Assembly (NCBI RefSeq): GCF_000463115.2
Contig: NZ_AWFX01000042.1
Location: 316,342-380,341 of the forward strand
Direction: 5' to 3'
Length of the DNA: 64,000 nt
Source: Franconibacter helveticus LMG 23732
GTDB lineage: Bacteria > Pseudomonadota > Gammaproteobacteria > Enterobacterales > Enterobacteriaceae
A model generated the notes under the pieces. That model worked only from the letters and a program-made list of their open reading frames with translations, was not told the DNA's origin and made no database searches. The position numbers and the translations under genes were made by a program. Shown in pieces: positions 1 to 8,869 of this stretch; positions within the stretch are counted from its first letter, which is position 1; every line of letters starts with the position of its first letter.

Positions 1-30
1 AGGAAGGGTACATATAAAAACAACGCCTTA

Positions 31-151
31 GCGAACGGAACCTTTCACCACCCTCATATAGAGCCGAACAGCAACCGCCACGGCGAACGGAACCCTTCAC
101 CACCCTCACATAGACTTAATCAACAGCCACTCCGGCGAACGGAACAAACAC
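31..151. repeat. ~51-bp tandem direct repeats
   Basis: The sequence GCGAACGGAAC starts at 31, 83 and 134, giving periods of 52 and 51 bases. The first two units agree over about 32 bases (GCGAACGGAACC, then YTTCACCACCCTCA, then YATAGA) and then diverge moderately. The third is cut off after about 14 matching bases by the sad stop codon region. Bases 1-30 resemble the tail of a unit, so the array probably extends left of the window. It lies just past the 3' end of sad. Its function is not known. With no unrelated spacers between copies it is a tandem repeat and not a CRISPR array. Confidence 0.8.
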
Positions 152-1540
152 TTAACGCCGATCCTTCCACACCGTCTGCACATTACAAAACTCATGCAGG
201 CCGAAGTGCGAAAGCTCACGGCCAAAGCCGCTTTTCTTCACGCCGCCAAAGGCCACGCGGGCGTCGCTGGCGCTATAGCCATTGATAAATACCCCGCCGC
301 ACTCAAGCTTCGCAGCCAGCTCCAGCGCTCTGGCTTCATCAGCGCTATAGATCGTAGCGGAAAGCCCAAAGTCGCTGTCGTTAGCCAGCGCCAGCGCATG
401 CTCCGCATCGCGGGCAACGGTAATCGCCGCAACCGGGCCAAACATCTCCTGGCGAAACGCCGTCATCTCTGGCGTAACGTTCGCAAGCACCGTAGGCGCG
501 TAGTAATTGCCTGCGCCCGCCACTTTCTCGCCGCCCAGCAGCAAGGTGGCGCCTTCTTTAAGCGTTGCCTGCACCTGCTGGTCCAGCTCGTCGCGCAGAT
601 CGAAACGCGCCATCGGGCCAAGGTAGGTCTTCTCATCCGTCGGCGCGCCCATTACCAGCGCCTGCGCCGCAGCGACAAATTTTTGCGTGAACGCGTCGGC
701 AATGCCCGCTTCAACAATGAAACGCTTAGCCGCAGCGCACACCTGCCCGGTGTTCTGGTAGCGCCCTGCTACCGCCGCTTTTACCGCTTCATCCAGGTCG
801 GCGTCATTGAGCACGATAAAGGGGTCGGAGCCGCCAAGCTCCAGCACGCATTTTTTCAGCGCCGCGCCCGCCTGCGCGCCAATCGCTGCGCCAGCGCGAA
901 CGCTGCCTGTCACCGTCACGGCGGCGATACGGCTATCGTTAATCGCCGTACTTACCCCTTCATTGGTGGCGTTCACATATTCAAACACGCCATCCGGCAG
1001 ACCCGCGTCTTCAAAAATTTCGCCAATCAGCGCCGCGCAGCCCATTACGTTTGGCGCATGCTTCAGCAGGTAAGTATTGCCTGCGAGAATAATCGGCACC
1101 GCGCCGCGCATCACCTGCCACAGCGGGAAGTTCCAGGGCATAACCGCCAGCACCGGCCCCAGCGGACGGTACTCGATAACAGCCTTGTTGTTCTCAACCT
1201 GCGTCGGTTCAGCGACCAGCATCGCCGGGCCGTTATCAGCATACCAGTCACACAGGCCTGCGGACTTCGCCACTTCGCCCCGCGCCTGGGCAAGCGGTTT
1301 GCCCATCTCGGCGGTGATCATCTGCGCCATCTCTTCAGCGCGGGCGCGCAGCGCAGCGCCCAGATCGCGCAGTTTTTGCGCGCGGTGCTCAACGCTTACG
1401 GTGCGCCAGTAGCGCCCGGCTTCCGCCACGCGGGCAATGGCGTGTTCAACATGTTCAGCGGTTGCGAACGGATAAGCCGCCAGGGTCTCGCCGGTGGCCG
1501 GGTTAACGGAAATCGCATGGGTTGCAGGTGAAATGGTCAT
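152..1540 (-). CDS. sad: Succinate semialdehyde dehydrogenase (Sad/YneI)
   Basis: This cytoplasmic aldehyde dehydrogenase of 462 residues oxidises succinate semialdehyde to succinate with NAD(P), the last step of putrescine and GABA breakdown. Family residues are visible: the PWNFP loop with Asn137, the LELGGSDPF motif with Glu234, and the catalytic Cys268 in NTGQVCAAAK. The length equals that of E. coli Sad. The start at 1540 has a GAGG ribosome site about 9 bases upstream. It is divergent from the LysR gene ptrR, as in E. coli, where PtrR (YneJ) regulates sad. Identity rests on close resemblance to YneI and on this neighbour. Confidence 0.93.
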   Translation of the reverse strand: MTISPATHAISVNPATGETLAAYPFATAEHVEHAIARVAEAGRYWRTVSVEHRAQKLRDLGAALRARAEEMAQMITAEMGKPLAQARGEVAKSAGLCDWYADNGPAMLVAEPTQVENNKAVIEYRPLGPVLAVMPWNFPLWQVMRGAVPIILAGNTYLLKHAPNVMGCAALIGEIFEDAGLPDGVFEYVNATNEGVSTAINDSRIAAVTVTGSVRAGAAIGAQAGAALKKCVLELGGSDPFIVLNDADLDEAVKAAVAGRYQNTGQVCAAAKRFIVEAGIADAFTQKFVAAAQALVMGAPTDEKTYLGPMARFDLRDELDQQVQATLKEGATLLLGGEKVAGAGNYYAPTVLANVTPEMTAFRQEMFGPVAAITVARDAEHALALANDSDFGLSATIYSADEARALELAAKLECGGVFINGYSASDARVAFGGVKKSGFGRELSHFGLHEFCNVQTVWKDRR

Positions 1541-1642
1541 AGGTACCTCGTTTTTATCATCGGTGTGGTTATATCCTGACCGCTTCCGTTATTTCTGAAA
1601 AGTGAATAATATTAACCACCCCTTTCACAAAACGAGAACACC

Positions 1643-2503
1643 ATGGACCTTACGCAGCTTGAGATGTTTAACGCCGTCGCCGAAGCTGGCAGCATCACTG
1701 CCGCTGCCCAGCGGGTGCATCGCGTGCCATCCAACCTCACTACCCGCATTCGCCAGCTGGAAGAGGATTTAGGCGTTGAGCTGTTTATCCGCGAGAACCA
1801 GCGCCTGCGTCTTGCGCCCGCCGGACACAGTTTTCTGGCCTACAGCAAACGCATTCTTGAGCTGGTGGCCGAGGCGCGCGAGGTGGTTTCCGGCGACGAA
1901 CCCCAGGGCATCTTCTCTCTTGGTTCGCTGGAAAGCACGGCGGCGGTGCGCATTCCCGAAGTGCTGGCTGAATTTAACCAGCGCTACCCGAAAATACAGT
2001 TTGATCTCGCCACCGGCCCTTCCGGCACCATGATTGACGGCGTGCTGGAGGGAACCCTGAGCGCCGCGTTTGTCGATGGCCCGGTAGCGCACCCGAGCCT
2101 TGAGGGAATGCCGGTCTACCGCGAGGAGATGATGATTGTCGCCCACGCCGGTCACGACGCCGTCACGCGGGCGCAACAGGTAAACGGCGCGAGCATTTAC
2201 GCCTTTCGCGCGAACTGCTCTTACCGCCGCCATTTCGAAAGCTGGTTTCAGGCAGATCACGCCATGCCTGGCAAAATTCATGAGATGGAGTCTTACCACG
2301 GCATGCTGGCCTGCGTCATCGCAGGCGCGGGTCTGGCGATGATGCCGCGCCGGATGCTGGAAAGCATGCCAGGCAGCCACCAGGTGCAGGCATGGCCGCT
2401 TGGCGAGAAATGGCGCTGGATCAACACCTGGCTTATCTGGCGGCGCGGCGCCAAAACCCGCCAACTGGAGGCGTTTACAGCGCTGCTGCCTCGTTGTGAT
2501 TAA
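1643..2503 (+). CDS. ptrR: LysR-family regulator PtrR (YneJ)
   Basis: This 286-residue LysR-type regulator has an N-terminal winged helix (residues 1-60, [17 protein letters not shown] with the helix-turn-helix around [21 protein letters not shown]) and a C-terminal effector-binding domain. In E. coli the homologue PtrR (YneJ) controls the adjacent sad gene in putrescine use, and the divergent arrangement with a 102-base intergenic region is kept here. Its last 29 bases overlap the end of the convergent acetyltransferase gene, so the two genes share their tails. The effector is not evident from sequence. Confidence 0.88.
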   Translation: MDLTQLEMFNAVAEAGSITAAAQRVHRVPSNLTTRIRQLEEDLGVELFIRENQRLRLAPAGHSFLAYSKRILELVAEAREVVSGDEPQGIFSLGSLESTAAVRIPEVLAEFNQRYPKIQFDLATGPSGTMIDGVLEGTLSAAFVDGPVAHPSLEGMPVYREEMMIVAHAGHDAVTRAQQVNGASIYAFRANCSYRRHFESWFQADHAMPGKIHEMESYHGMLACVIAGAGLAMMPRRMLESMPGSHQVQAWPLGEKWRWINTWLIWRRGAKTRQLEAFTALLPRCD

Positions 2504-2948
2504 GCGTTTTGCGCATAAACAGGCTCAGCGGGTCGGGCTGATAAGGGGCGAAGGCGTCTGTCAGCACATAACCGCAGCGGCGATAAAGCATGATAGCGGC
2601 GGGCTGCCTGATGCCCGTCTCCAGACGCAGCGTATGGCAACCCTGCGCCGCCGCTTCTTGCTCAAGCGCCGCGAGCAGTTTCTCGCCCAGCCGCTGCCCC
2701 CGATGGCGGGGGTCGATGTAAACCCGTTTGATTTCGCCAAACCCAGCCGGTGCGATGACCACCGCCCCGCACCCTACCGCATCGCCCTGCGGTGTGCGGA
2801 TCAGCATAAAAATGCGGGACTCTTCTGCGCTGAGATCGGTCAGATGGTTGCTTTCGGCCGGATAAAGCTCTGTTTGCCAGGCGTCCAGGGCGGCGATAAG
2901 CGCCAGGCTTTCAGAGTGTGACGGGTCTGCATGATGAATGCGGTACAT
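2475..2948 (-). CDS. GNAT-family N-acetyltransferase
   Basis: This 157-residue protein has the GNAT fold. The acetyl-CoA binding motif A is visible as [14 protein letters not shown], preceded by a beta strand [12 protein letters not shown] and followed by a C-terminal NxxLYRRCGY-like segment ([17 protein letters not shown]). The substrate cannot be read from the sequence; small-molecule acetylation is a family inference only. The start at 2948 follows a GGAGA site. The gene overlaps the 3' end of ptrR tail to tail by 29 bases. Confidence 0.8.
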   Translation of the reverse strand: MYRIHHADPSHSESLALIAALDAWQTELYPAESNHLTDLSAEESRIFMLIRTPQGDAVGCGAVVIAPAGFGEIKRVYIDPRHRGQRLGEKLLAALEQEAAAQGCHTLRLETGIRQPAAIMLYRRCGYVLTDAFAPYQPDPLSLFMRKTLNHNEAAAL

Positions 2949-3109
2949 GGGATCTCCTTTTTTTCAACAGATTACGAACATCTCTCCCCTTGCGGCAACG
3001 GCCCGGACATAGCGTTTTCTTATCTTTTCCCGCAAGGCGCAATCCGCGTTTTTCCTGCGCTGGCGTAAGCGTTACTCTAAGCGGAAACGCCACCTGATCA
3101 GGAACTGCC

Positions 3110-4054
3110 ATGAACACAAAACCCCGTAAAGTAATGATTATCGGCGCGGGCAATGTCGGCACCGCCGCCGCCTGGGCTTTACTTAACCAGACTATCTGCG
3201 AGGAGCTGATCCTCGTCGACCTCGACAAAGAGCGGGTTGAAGGCCACCGCCAGGATTTAAGCGATGCCGCCGCCTACATGCCCGGCATGATCACGGTTTC
3301 CACCCGCGACGCCAGCGATTGCCAGGATGTGGATATCGCCGTCATCACGGTTTCCGGCGGGCCGCTCAAGCCTGGCCAGACGCGGCTTGATGAACTGACT
3401 AACACCGCGCGCATCATAAAAAACATTGTGCCGCCCATGATGGAAAACGGCTTCAACGGCATTTTTCTTATCGCCACCAACCCCTGCGATATCATCACCT
3501 GGCAGGTATGGAAACTCTCCGGGTTGCCGCGCGGCCAGGTGCTGGGCACCGGCGTCTGGCTCGATACCACCCGCCTGCGCCGCACCCTTGCCGAAACGCT
3601 GGAAATAGGCCCGCAGTCTATCGACGCTTTTATTCTCGGCGAGCATGGCGACTCGCAGTTCCCGGTCTGGAGCCACTCTTCCGTGTATGGCTCGCCCATC
3701 GCGGATGTTTATCGCCGCAAAACCGGCACGGAGCTGGATAAAGCGGCGCTGGCGGATTACGTGCGCCGTAAAGGCTTTGAGATATACGCCCGTAAAGGCT
3801 GTACCGAGTTCGGCATCGCCGGCACCATTGCGGAAATTTGCCGTAATATTTTCACCGGCAGCCACCGGGCGCTGGCCGTCTCGTGCGTGTTACAGGGGGA
3901 ATATGGCGTGGACGAGGTCGCAACCGGCGTGCCTGCGGTGCTGGCGCAGAGCGGCGTTCAGCAAATCATTGAGCTGAAGCTTGCTGCGGATGAAGAAGAA
4001 AAGTTTCGTCATTCGGTGGATGTCATCAAAGCGAATATCGCCCGCCTGCCCTGA
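3110..4054 (+). CDS. L-lactate/malate dehydrogenase family protein
   Basis: This 314-residue NAD-dependent 2-hydroxyacid dehydrogenase belongs to the LDH/MDH fold family. The Rossmann motif GAGNVG is at residues 12-17 and the acidic NAD-ribose contact is in LILVDLD. The catalytic residues are kept: Arg92 (PGQTRLDE), Arg155 (LDTTRLR) and His179 (LGEHGDSQFP). The residue just before KPGQTR, which is Gln in lactate enzymes and Arg in malate enzymes, is Leu86. The substrate could therefore be a bulkier or less polar 2-oxoacid such as those used by hydroxyisocaproate dehydrogenases. It stands alone between a divergent acetyltransferase and a convergent phzF gene, with a terminator right behind it. 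Confidence 0.8.
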   Translation: MNTKPRKVMIIGAGNVGTAAAWALLNQTICEELILVDLDKERVEGHRQDLSDAAAYMPGMITVSTRDASDCQDVDIAVITVSGGPLKPGQTRLDELTNTARIIKNIVPPMMENGFNGIFLIATNPCDIITWQVWKLSGLPRGQVLGTGVWLDTTRLRRTLAETLEIGPQSIDAFILGEHGDSQFPVWSHSSVYGSPIADVYRRKTGTELDKAALADYVRRKGFEIYARKGCTEFGIAGTIAEICRNIFTGSHRALAVSCVLQGEYGVDEVATGVPAVLAQSGVQQIIELKLAADEEEKFRHSVDVIKANIARLP

Positions 4055-4057
4055 AGA

Positions 4058-4088
4058 AAGGCCCCGCCACGGCGCGGGGCCTTTTGTT
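4058..4088. terminator. Rho-independent terminator
   Basis: The stem GGCCCCGC/GCGGGGCC with loop CACG lies just after the dehydrogenase stop and is followed by TTTTGTTT. It sits between convergent genes and could serve the plus-strand dehydrogenase. The minus side is also preceded by an A-rich stretch. Confidence 0.85.
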
Positions 4089-4879
4089 TAGCGCAACATT
4101 ACCTTGCCGATAAGATAGGTTGCCGCCTGGCCGCCTATCAGCACGCGCTCTGCGTTCCACTGGCAGCGCAGTTCGCCGCCGCGTGCGGAAACCTGCTTCG
4201 CCAGCATGGTGGTTTTGCCAAGCTTTGCTCCCCAGTAAGGAATGAGCATGCTGTGGGCGGAGCCGGTTACCGGATCCTCCGCCACCGCTTCGCCCGGGCA
4301 AAAAAAGCGGCTGACGAAATCATACTGTTCGCTGCGCGCCGTGACGCAGACCATTTTATTGAGCGGCAACATGGCGTGAATGTCCGGGCGAAGGTCGCGC
4401 ACCTGCGCCTCCTCTTTCAACACCACCAGATAGTCGCGTCCGAGCCGCACCTCTTCGTATTCGCTGATGCCAAGGGAATCAAGCAGCAGCGGCGGCGGCG
4501 CAACGACAGGCTGCGTCTCCCAGGCAGGAAAATCGAGCGTCAGCCATTCACCGTTGCGCGTGACCTTCAGCTCGCCCACAAAACGGGTGGAGAAACGAAT
4601 CTCTGTGTGCGGGTAGTCAAGGTGCTCGAAAATGACGTGCGCGGCGGCAAGCGTGGCGTGGCCGCAAAGGTTAATTTCATAGCGGGTGGTGAACCAGCGC
4701 AGTTCAAAGCCGTCGTCGGTACGCACAAAAAAAGCGGTTTCCGACTGGTTGTGCTGCTGCGCCATCGCCAGTAGCGTTTCATCCGGCAGCCATTCCACCA
4801 GCGGACAGACCGCGGCGGCGTTGCCGCCAAAGGTTTTCTGGCTGAACGCGTCCACCATATAAAAGTCAATTGCCTGCAT
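4088..4879 (-). CDS. PhzF-family isomerase-like protein (YddE-like)
   Basis: This 263-residue protein has the PhzF/diaminopimelate-epimerase-like fold. The N-terminal signature is DAFSQKTFGGNAAAV (about residues 10-24), with the proposed catalytic Glu47 in NQSETAFF and the second signature NLCGHATLAAAH. The C-terminal EDPVTGSAHS completes the family pattern. PhzF isomerises a phenazine precursor in pseudomonads, but no phenazine genes are near and the enterobacterial members (E. coli YddE) have no firmly known substrate. It is divergent from sotB and convergent with the lactate/malate-type dehydrogenase. Confidence 0.85.
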   Translation of the reverse strand: MQAIDFYMVDAFSQKTFGGNAAAVCPLVEWLPDETLLAMAQQHNQSETAFFVRTDDGFELRWFTTRYEINLCGHATLAAAHVIFEHLDYPHTEIRFSTRFVGELKVTRNGEWLTLDFPAWETQPVVAPPPLLLDSLGISEYEEVRLGRDYLVVLKEEAQVRDLRPDIHAMLPLNKMVCVTARSEQYDFVSRFFCPGEAVAEDPVTGSAHSMLIPYWGAKLGKTTMLAKQVSARGGELRCQWNAERVLIGGQAATYLIGKVMLR

Positions 4880-5106
4880 AGTCTTCTCCTGTTGTTATTC
4901 TCGTTGCCCACTGAACATGACACGCCGCCCGGCGCATGGCAAAAGATTCTTGGGTCTCCTGGATCCAGCAGCGAAACGCCGTTCGGCGCCGCTTCGCCCA
5001 GGGTAAAAAATTGAGACCTGAGTCACAAAAACATTGTATTGCCCGCCACGAAGGTTTTAAGATCGCTTCCTCTTCTTTGTTAACTTCAACCAGCGCGATA
5101 TTTCCT

Positions 5107-6318
5107 ATGACGATGAACAACACAGTTTCACGCAAAACCGCGTGGCTGCGCGTGGTTACGCTCGCTGTCGCGGCTTTTATCTTCAACACCACCGAGTTTG
5201 TGCCAGTGGGTCTGCTCTCTGACATTGCGCACAGCTTCGGCATGGAGTCCGCGCAGGCGGGCATCATGCTGACCATCTATGCGTGGGTGGTGGCGTTGAT
5301 GTCGCTGCCGTTTATGCTGCTGACAAGCCAGGTCGAGCGCCGCAAGCTACTGCTTGCGCTGTTTGCGGTCTTTGTCGCAAGCCACCTGCTGTCGTTCCTC
5401 GCCTGGAACTTCACGGTGCTGGTGATTAGCCGTATCGGCATCGCCTTCGCGCACGCTATTTTCTGGTCGATTACCGCGTCGCTCGCCATTCGGCTGGCGC
5501 CGGCGGGCAAGCGTGCCCAGGCGCTGAGCCTGATAGCTACCGGTACAGCGCTGGCCTCGGTGCTGGGGTTGCCGCTCGGGCGCATCATCGGACAGTATTT
5601 CGGCTGGCGCACCACCTTCTTCGCCATCGGTCTTGGCGCGCTTGTCACCATGGTCTGCCTGATGAAGCTATTGCCGAAAATGCCGAGCGAGCATTCCGGT
5701 TCGCTGAAAAGCCTGCCGGTGCTGTTCCGCCGTCCGGCGTTGATCTGCATCTATGTGCTTACTGCCGTGGTGGTGACGGCGCACTTCACCGCCTACAGCT
5801 ATATTGAGCCGTTTGTGCAGAACATTGCCGGGCTGAGCGAGAACTTCGCCACTTTCCTGCTGCTGGTGCTCGGCAGCGCAGGGATTATCGGCAGCGTGAT
5901 TTTCGGCAAGCTTGGCAACCTGCATGCCTCCACGCTCATCAGCAGCGCCATCGGCGTGCTGGTTATCTGCCTGTTGCTGCTGTTGCCTGCGGCCACCAGC
6001 GCGGTAAACCTGACGGTGCTGAGCGCCTTCTGGGGGATCGCGATTATGCTGATTGGCCTTGGCATGCAGGTAAAAGTGCTGGCGCTGGCGCCGGACTCTA
6101 CCGACGTCGCGATGTCGCTCTTTTCAGGTATCTTTAACATCGGCATCGGCGCGGGCGCGCTGTTGGGCAACCAGGTGAGCCTGCATCTCTCGATGTCTTC
6201 AGTCGGGTATGTGGGCGCCATTCCGGCGCTGGCGGCGCTGGTCTGGGCGGTGGTGATTTTCCGCCGCTGGCCGGTGGCACTGGAAGAAGCGCCGCAGCAC
6301 AGCCACAGCGCGAGCTGA
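5107..6318 (+). CDS. sotB: Sugar efflux / multidrug MFS transporter SotB
   Basis: This inner-membrane drug:H+ antiporter of 403 residues matches E. coli SotB (YdeA) almost residue for residue from the first membrane segment ([20 protein letters not shown]) to the end. SotB exports arabinose and some other sugars. I chose the ATG at 5107 ([10 protein letters not shown]) because it aligns with the E. coli start; upstream in-frame Met codons would add about 57 residues that do not look like the family. The stop codon touches the stop codon of the convergent lipoprotein hydrolase gene with no gap. As in E. coli it is next to the mar region. Confidence 0.93.
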   Translation: MTMNNTVSRKTAWLRVVTLAVAAFIFNTTEFVPVGLLSDIAHSFGMESAQAGIMLTIYAWVVALMSLPFMLLTSQVERRKLLLALFAVFVASHLLSFLAWNFTVLVISRIGIAFAHAIFWSITASLAIRLAPAGKRAQALSLIATGTALASVLGLPLGRIIGQYFGWRTTFFAIGLGALVTMVCLMKLLPKMPSEHSGSLKSLPVLFRRPALICIYVLTAVVVTAHFTAYSYIEPFVQNIAGLSENFATFLLLVLGSAGIIGSVIFGKLGNLHASTLISSAIGVLVICLLLLLPAATSAVNLTVLSAFWGIAIMLIGLGMQVKVLALAPDSTDVAMSLFSGIFNIGIGAGALLGNQVSLHLSMSSVGYVGAIPALAALVWAVVIFRRWPVALEEAPQHSHSAS

Positions 6319-7470
6319 TCAGCCTGCGTTCAGCACCTCGCTGACTACGCCCTCCTGCCAGAAGAACCACGGGTTCCATGTCAGGCGGGCGTGCACTTTT
6401 CCTTCCTCACGATATCCCCAGTCCGAATACCAGACCGTTTCGCCTTTTAAACAGCGCTGCGCCTCTGCCTCTCCCTGGCCATTAGCGCAAATTATCTCTT
6501 TGCCTTCGCGCCCGTAATAAGGGTTGTCCGGGGCGAACAATACCGACATATGGGAAAACTGGCTGATGCGCGCTTCGGGCATAAAGTCCGGCTTCACCAG
6601 CACGCGGGAAACGCCTGCCACTTCGCGGCGCGGCGAGCCGTACCAGATAACGCGGCTGGCAGGATGAGTAAAACGCTTATCGAAATTGTCGACAATCCAG
6701 CCGGTATCCAGCACCGAGTCATGTTCCGCAAGCACCATTACTACCGGCCGGTTCCAGGTTTGCTCGTTTAACAAACGCTGCACGGCGGCGCTGGTGTGAT
6801 AAAACTGCGCGAAACCGTTGGTCGGCACGCGCAGATAGCGGGTGGCGATCTGCTGTGGAAAAACCTTGCCCGGCGGGCGCAGCCAGTCGCGGAACAAGGC
6901 GGCGAAAGGCGCGAGGAAATCGTAGCGGGTGCTGGATTTTATCGCCGGTGAAAAGAGCGCCACTCCCTGAACGTCCGGGTGCGTCATGGCGTATTCCAGC
7001 GCCAGATTGCCGCCAGTGGAGAAGCCGCCAATGTAAAGCTTACCGGCGTCGCGGGCCAGGATCGCCGCCTGCTCCTGTACCACGCGTCGCCATGCGTCAA
7101 CCGAGACATAAAGCAAATCGCCAGGGCGCGTGCCGTGGCCCGGCAGTAACAGGGTGCGAACCAGAAAACCCTTTCGCGCCAGCGCCGGGCCGATATCGCT
7201 GAACGAGCCGGGGGAATCGCCAAGCCCGTGAATGAGCAATATGCCCTTTTCAGGCCTGGCGGCGGCGGGCCGCCACTCCTGCGGCGTATTCCAAGCAAGC
7301 TCCTGGTTTTTATCCAGCGTCTGGAAAGCGCGCCTGGCCGCTACCCAGTCGCGGGTCTCCTGCTGGTAGCGCCTGAAGCTGTCTTGTCCGAGCGGCGCCT
7401 GCGGCCCGCTGCGCTGCTGGCACCCCGTCAGGATCACCAGCGCGATAAAAGCAACGATAACCGCTCGCAT
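6319..7470 (-). CDS. Alpha/beta-hydrolase lipoprotein
   Basis: This 383-residue protein starts with a lipoprotein signal peptide (MRAVIVAFIALVILTGC), so Cys17 should be acylated and the protein anchored in the membrane of the envelope. An alpha/beta-hydrolase domain follows: the HGLGDSPGS oxyanion region at 81-89 and the nucleophile elbow GFSTGG with Ser151. An acidic residue and a His needed for the triad are probably in AEHDSV and SHMSVL. It is most likely a serine esterase or lipase of unknown substrate. Only 12 bases separate it from marC upstream, so it is probably cotranscribed with marC. I do not recall it at this place in E. coli K-12. Confidence 0.78.
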   Translation of the reverse strand: MRAVIVAFIALVILTGCQQRSGPQAPLGQDSFRRYQQETRDWVAARRAFQTLDKNQELAWNTPQEWRPAAARPEKGILLIHGLGDSPGSFSDIGPALARKGFLVRTLLLPGHGTRPGDLLYVSVDAWRRVVQEQAAILARDAGKLYIGGFSTGGNLALEYAMTHPDVQGVALFSPAIKSSTRYDFLAPFAALFRDWLRPPGKVFPQQIATRYLRVPTNGFAQFYHTSAAVQRLLNEQTWNRPVVMVLAEHDSVLDTGWIVDNFDKRFTHPASRVIWYGSPRREVAGVSRVLVKPDFMPEARISQFSHMSVLFAPDNPYYGREGKEIICANGQGEAEAQRCLKGETVWYSDWGYREEGKVHARLTWNPWFFWQEGVVSEVLNAG

Positions 7471-7482
7471 CCCTGCTCCTTC

Positions 7483-8148
7483 TTACGGGTAGGTGGAGAT
7501 GATCTCCAGCACGCCGTTAATAATGAATTGCACGCCCATGCAGACCAGCAAAAAGCCCATCAGCCGGGAAATCGCTTCTATGCCGCCCTTGCCCACCAGC
7601 CGCATCACGCCGCCGGAGCTTCGCAGGCTGACCCACAGGATGAGACTGACCAGCAGAAATATCAGCGGCGGCGCCACGCTAATCACCCAGGCGGGAAAAC
7701 CTTCGCCGTGGCGCACCGTTGAGGCGGAGCTGATGATCATCGCAATGGTGCCCGGCCCGGCGGTGCTGGGCATCGCCAGCGGCACAAACGCGATGCTCGC
7801 TTCCGGCTCGCGGGCCAGCTCCTCGGTTTTACTCTGCACTTCCGGCGCGGCATGCCCTTTCTGCGGCGGAAAAAGCATGCGAAAGCCAATAAACGCCACA
7901 ATCAAGCCGCCGGCAATGCGTAAACCGGGAATCGAAATTCCGAACGTGTCCATCACCAGCTGCCCGGCATACCACGCAACCATCATTATGATGAATACAT
8001 AGAGGGCGGCCATTTTCGCTTCGCGGTTGCGATCATCACGGCTCATATTACCGGCAAGCCCGAGAAACAATGCCACTGTTGTCAGCGGGTTGGCCAGCGG
8101 TAAAAGCACCACCAGACCGAGGCCCAGCGCTTTGAATAAGTCCACCAT
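7483..8148 (-). CDS. marC: MarC family inner-membrane protein
   Basis: This 221-residue integral membrane protein with about six hydrophobic segments is nearly identical to E. coli MarC ([28 protein letters not shown]). Its function is unknown; in E. coli it is transcribed away from marRAB out of the shared regulatory region but is not needed for multiple antibiotic resistance. The start has a GAGGAAAT ribosome site. The following gene, a lipoprotein hydrolase, is 12 bases downstream, suggesting a two-gene unit. Confidence 0.93.
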   Translation of the reverse strand: MVDLFKALGLGLVVLLPLANPLTTVALFLGLAGNMSRDDRNREAKMAALYVFIIMMVAWYAGQLVMDTFGISIPGLRIAGGLIVAFIGFRMLFPPQKGHAAPEVQSKTEELAREPEASIAFVPLAMPSTAGPGTIAMIISSASTVRHGEGFPAWVISVAPPLIFLLVSLILWVSLRSSGGVMRLVGKGGIEAISRLMGFLLVCMGVQFIINGVLEIISTYP

Positions 8149-8323
8149 GGTTATTTCCTCTTATCGGTTAACCGCCCGGCGGTGACTGCCTCTCAACCGC
8201 CAGTTTAATTCACTGGAAAAAACTATCAGAGCGATACAGGAAACCAATTAAAGCCCATTTTTTCAGTCATTAAGGCTTTAACCGTGCCATCTCACGGTCA
8301 TGAAACGGCGATAAATTGACTCG

Positions 8324-8343
8324 TTTTAGCAGATCGTGTGATC
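8324..8343 (+). promoter_or_regulatory. marbox (MarA/SoxS/Rob site) upstream of marRAB
   Basis: TTTTAGCAGATCGTGTGATC matches the E. coli mar marbox region (ATTTAGCAAAACGTGGCATC) in position and core bases. It lies 16 bases before the -35 box, the placement needed for activation by MarA, SoxS or Rob. Confidence 0.75.
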
Positions 8344-8358
8344 GGCAAATTCATTCAT

Positions 8359-8387
8359 TTGACTTATGCTTGCCTGGGCAATAATAT
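8359..8387 (+). promoter_or_regulatory. marRAB promoter (-35 TTGACT, -10 TAATAT)
   Basis: TTGACT (8359-8364) and TAATAT (8382-8387) are separated by 17 bases, the same arrangement as in E. coli marO. MarR site I overlaps the spacer. Confidence 0.85.
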
Positions 8388-8420
8388 CTGCCGTGACTAA
8401 TCTACTTGCCTGAGCAACTA
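8368..8420 (+). promoter_or_regulatory. MarR operator sites I and II
   Basis: Two copies of the MarR palindrome are present: GCTTGCCTGGGCAATA around 8368-8383, within the promoter, and TACTTGCCTGAGCAACTA around 8403-8420, just before the marR GTG. They match the two E. coli marO sites in sequence and place, so MarR autorepression is expected. Confidence 0.85.
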
Positions 8421-8422
8421 TC

Positions 8423-8857
8423 GTGAAAAACACCGGCGATCTGTTTAACGACATTATCCCTCTTGGGCGTCTGATTCACATGGTGAATCAAAAGAAGGAT
8501 CGCTTGCTCAACGATTATCTCTCTCCGCTGGATGTCACCGCCACGCAGTTTAAGGTGCTGTGCTCCATTCGCTGCGAAGTGTGCATCACGCCGGTAGAGC
8601 TAAAAAAAGTGTTATCCGTAGACTTAGGGGCGCTTACCCGCATGCTGGACCGCCTGGCATGCAAGGGCTGGATTGAGCGCCTGCCCAACCCGAATGACAA
8701 GCGTGGCGTGCTGATTAAGCTTACGCCAGAAGGCGCATCGCTGTGCGAGACTTGTCATCAGCTGGTTGGGCAAAACCTGCATCAAGAATTAACAAAAAAC
8801 CTGACGGCAGAAGAAGTGGCAACCCTTGAATACCTGCTCAAAAAGGTACTGCCTTAA
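8423..8857 (+). CDS. marR: Multiple antibiotic resistance repressor MarR
   Basis: This 144-residue winged-helix repressor is very close to E. coli MarR throughout. The DNA-recognition region VDLGALTRMLDRLACKGWIERLPNPNDKRG is intact. Cys80, which in E. coli MarR is oxidised by copper and triggers derepression, is present. It begins with GTG, as the E. coli gene does, a few bases after operator site II. It is followed after 12 bases by marA, forming marRAB. Confidence 0.96.
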   Translation: MKNTGDLFNDIIPLGRLIHMVNQKKDRLLNDYLSPLDVTATQFKVLCSIRCEVCITPVELKKVLSVDLGALTRMLDRLACKGWIERLPNPNDKRGVLIKLTPEGASLCETCHQLVGQNLHQELTKNLTAEEVATLEYLLKKVLP

Positions 8858-8869
8858 CAAAAAAGAGGT

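Noticed and set aside
31..151. CRISPR array
   Set aside because: The copies are nearly contiguous with no distinct spacers of fixed length, and no cas gene is in the window.
194..1531. Long plus-strand frame opposite sad
   Set aside because: It mirrors the third-codon GC bias of sad, and the protein is Arg/His/Gln-rich with no domain. The same holds for long frames opposite urtB (15043-16137), atzF (22372-24093) and dcp (35630-36790).
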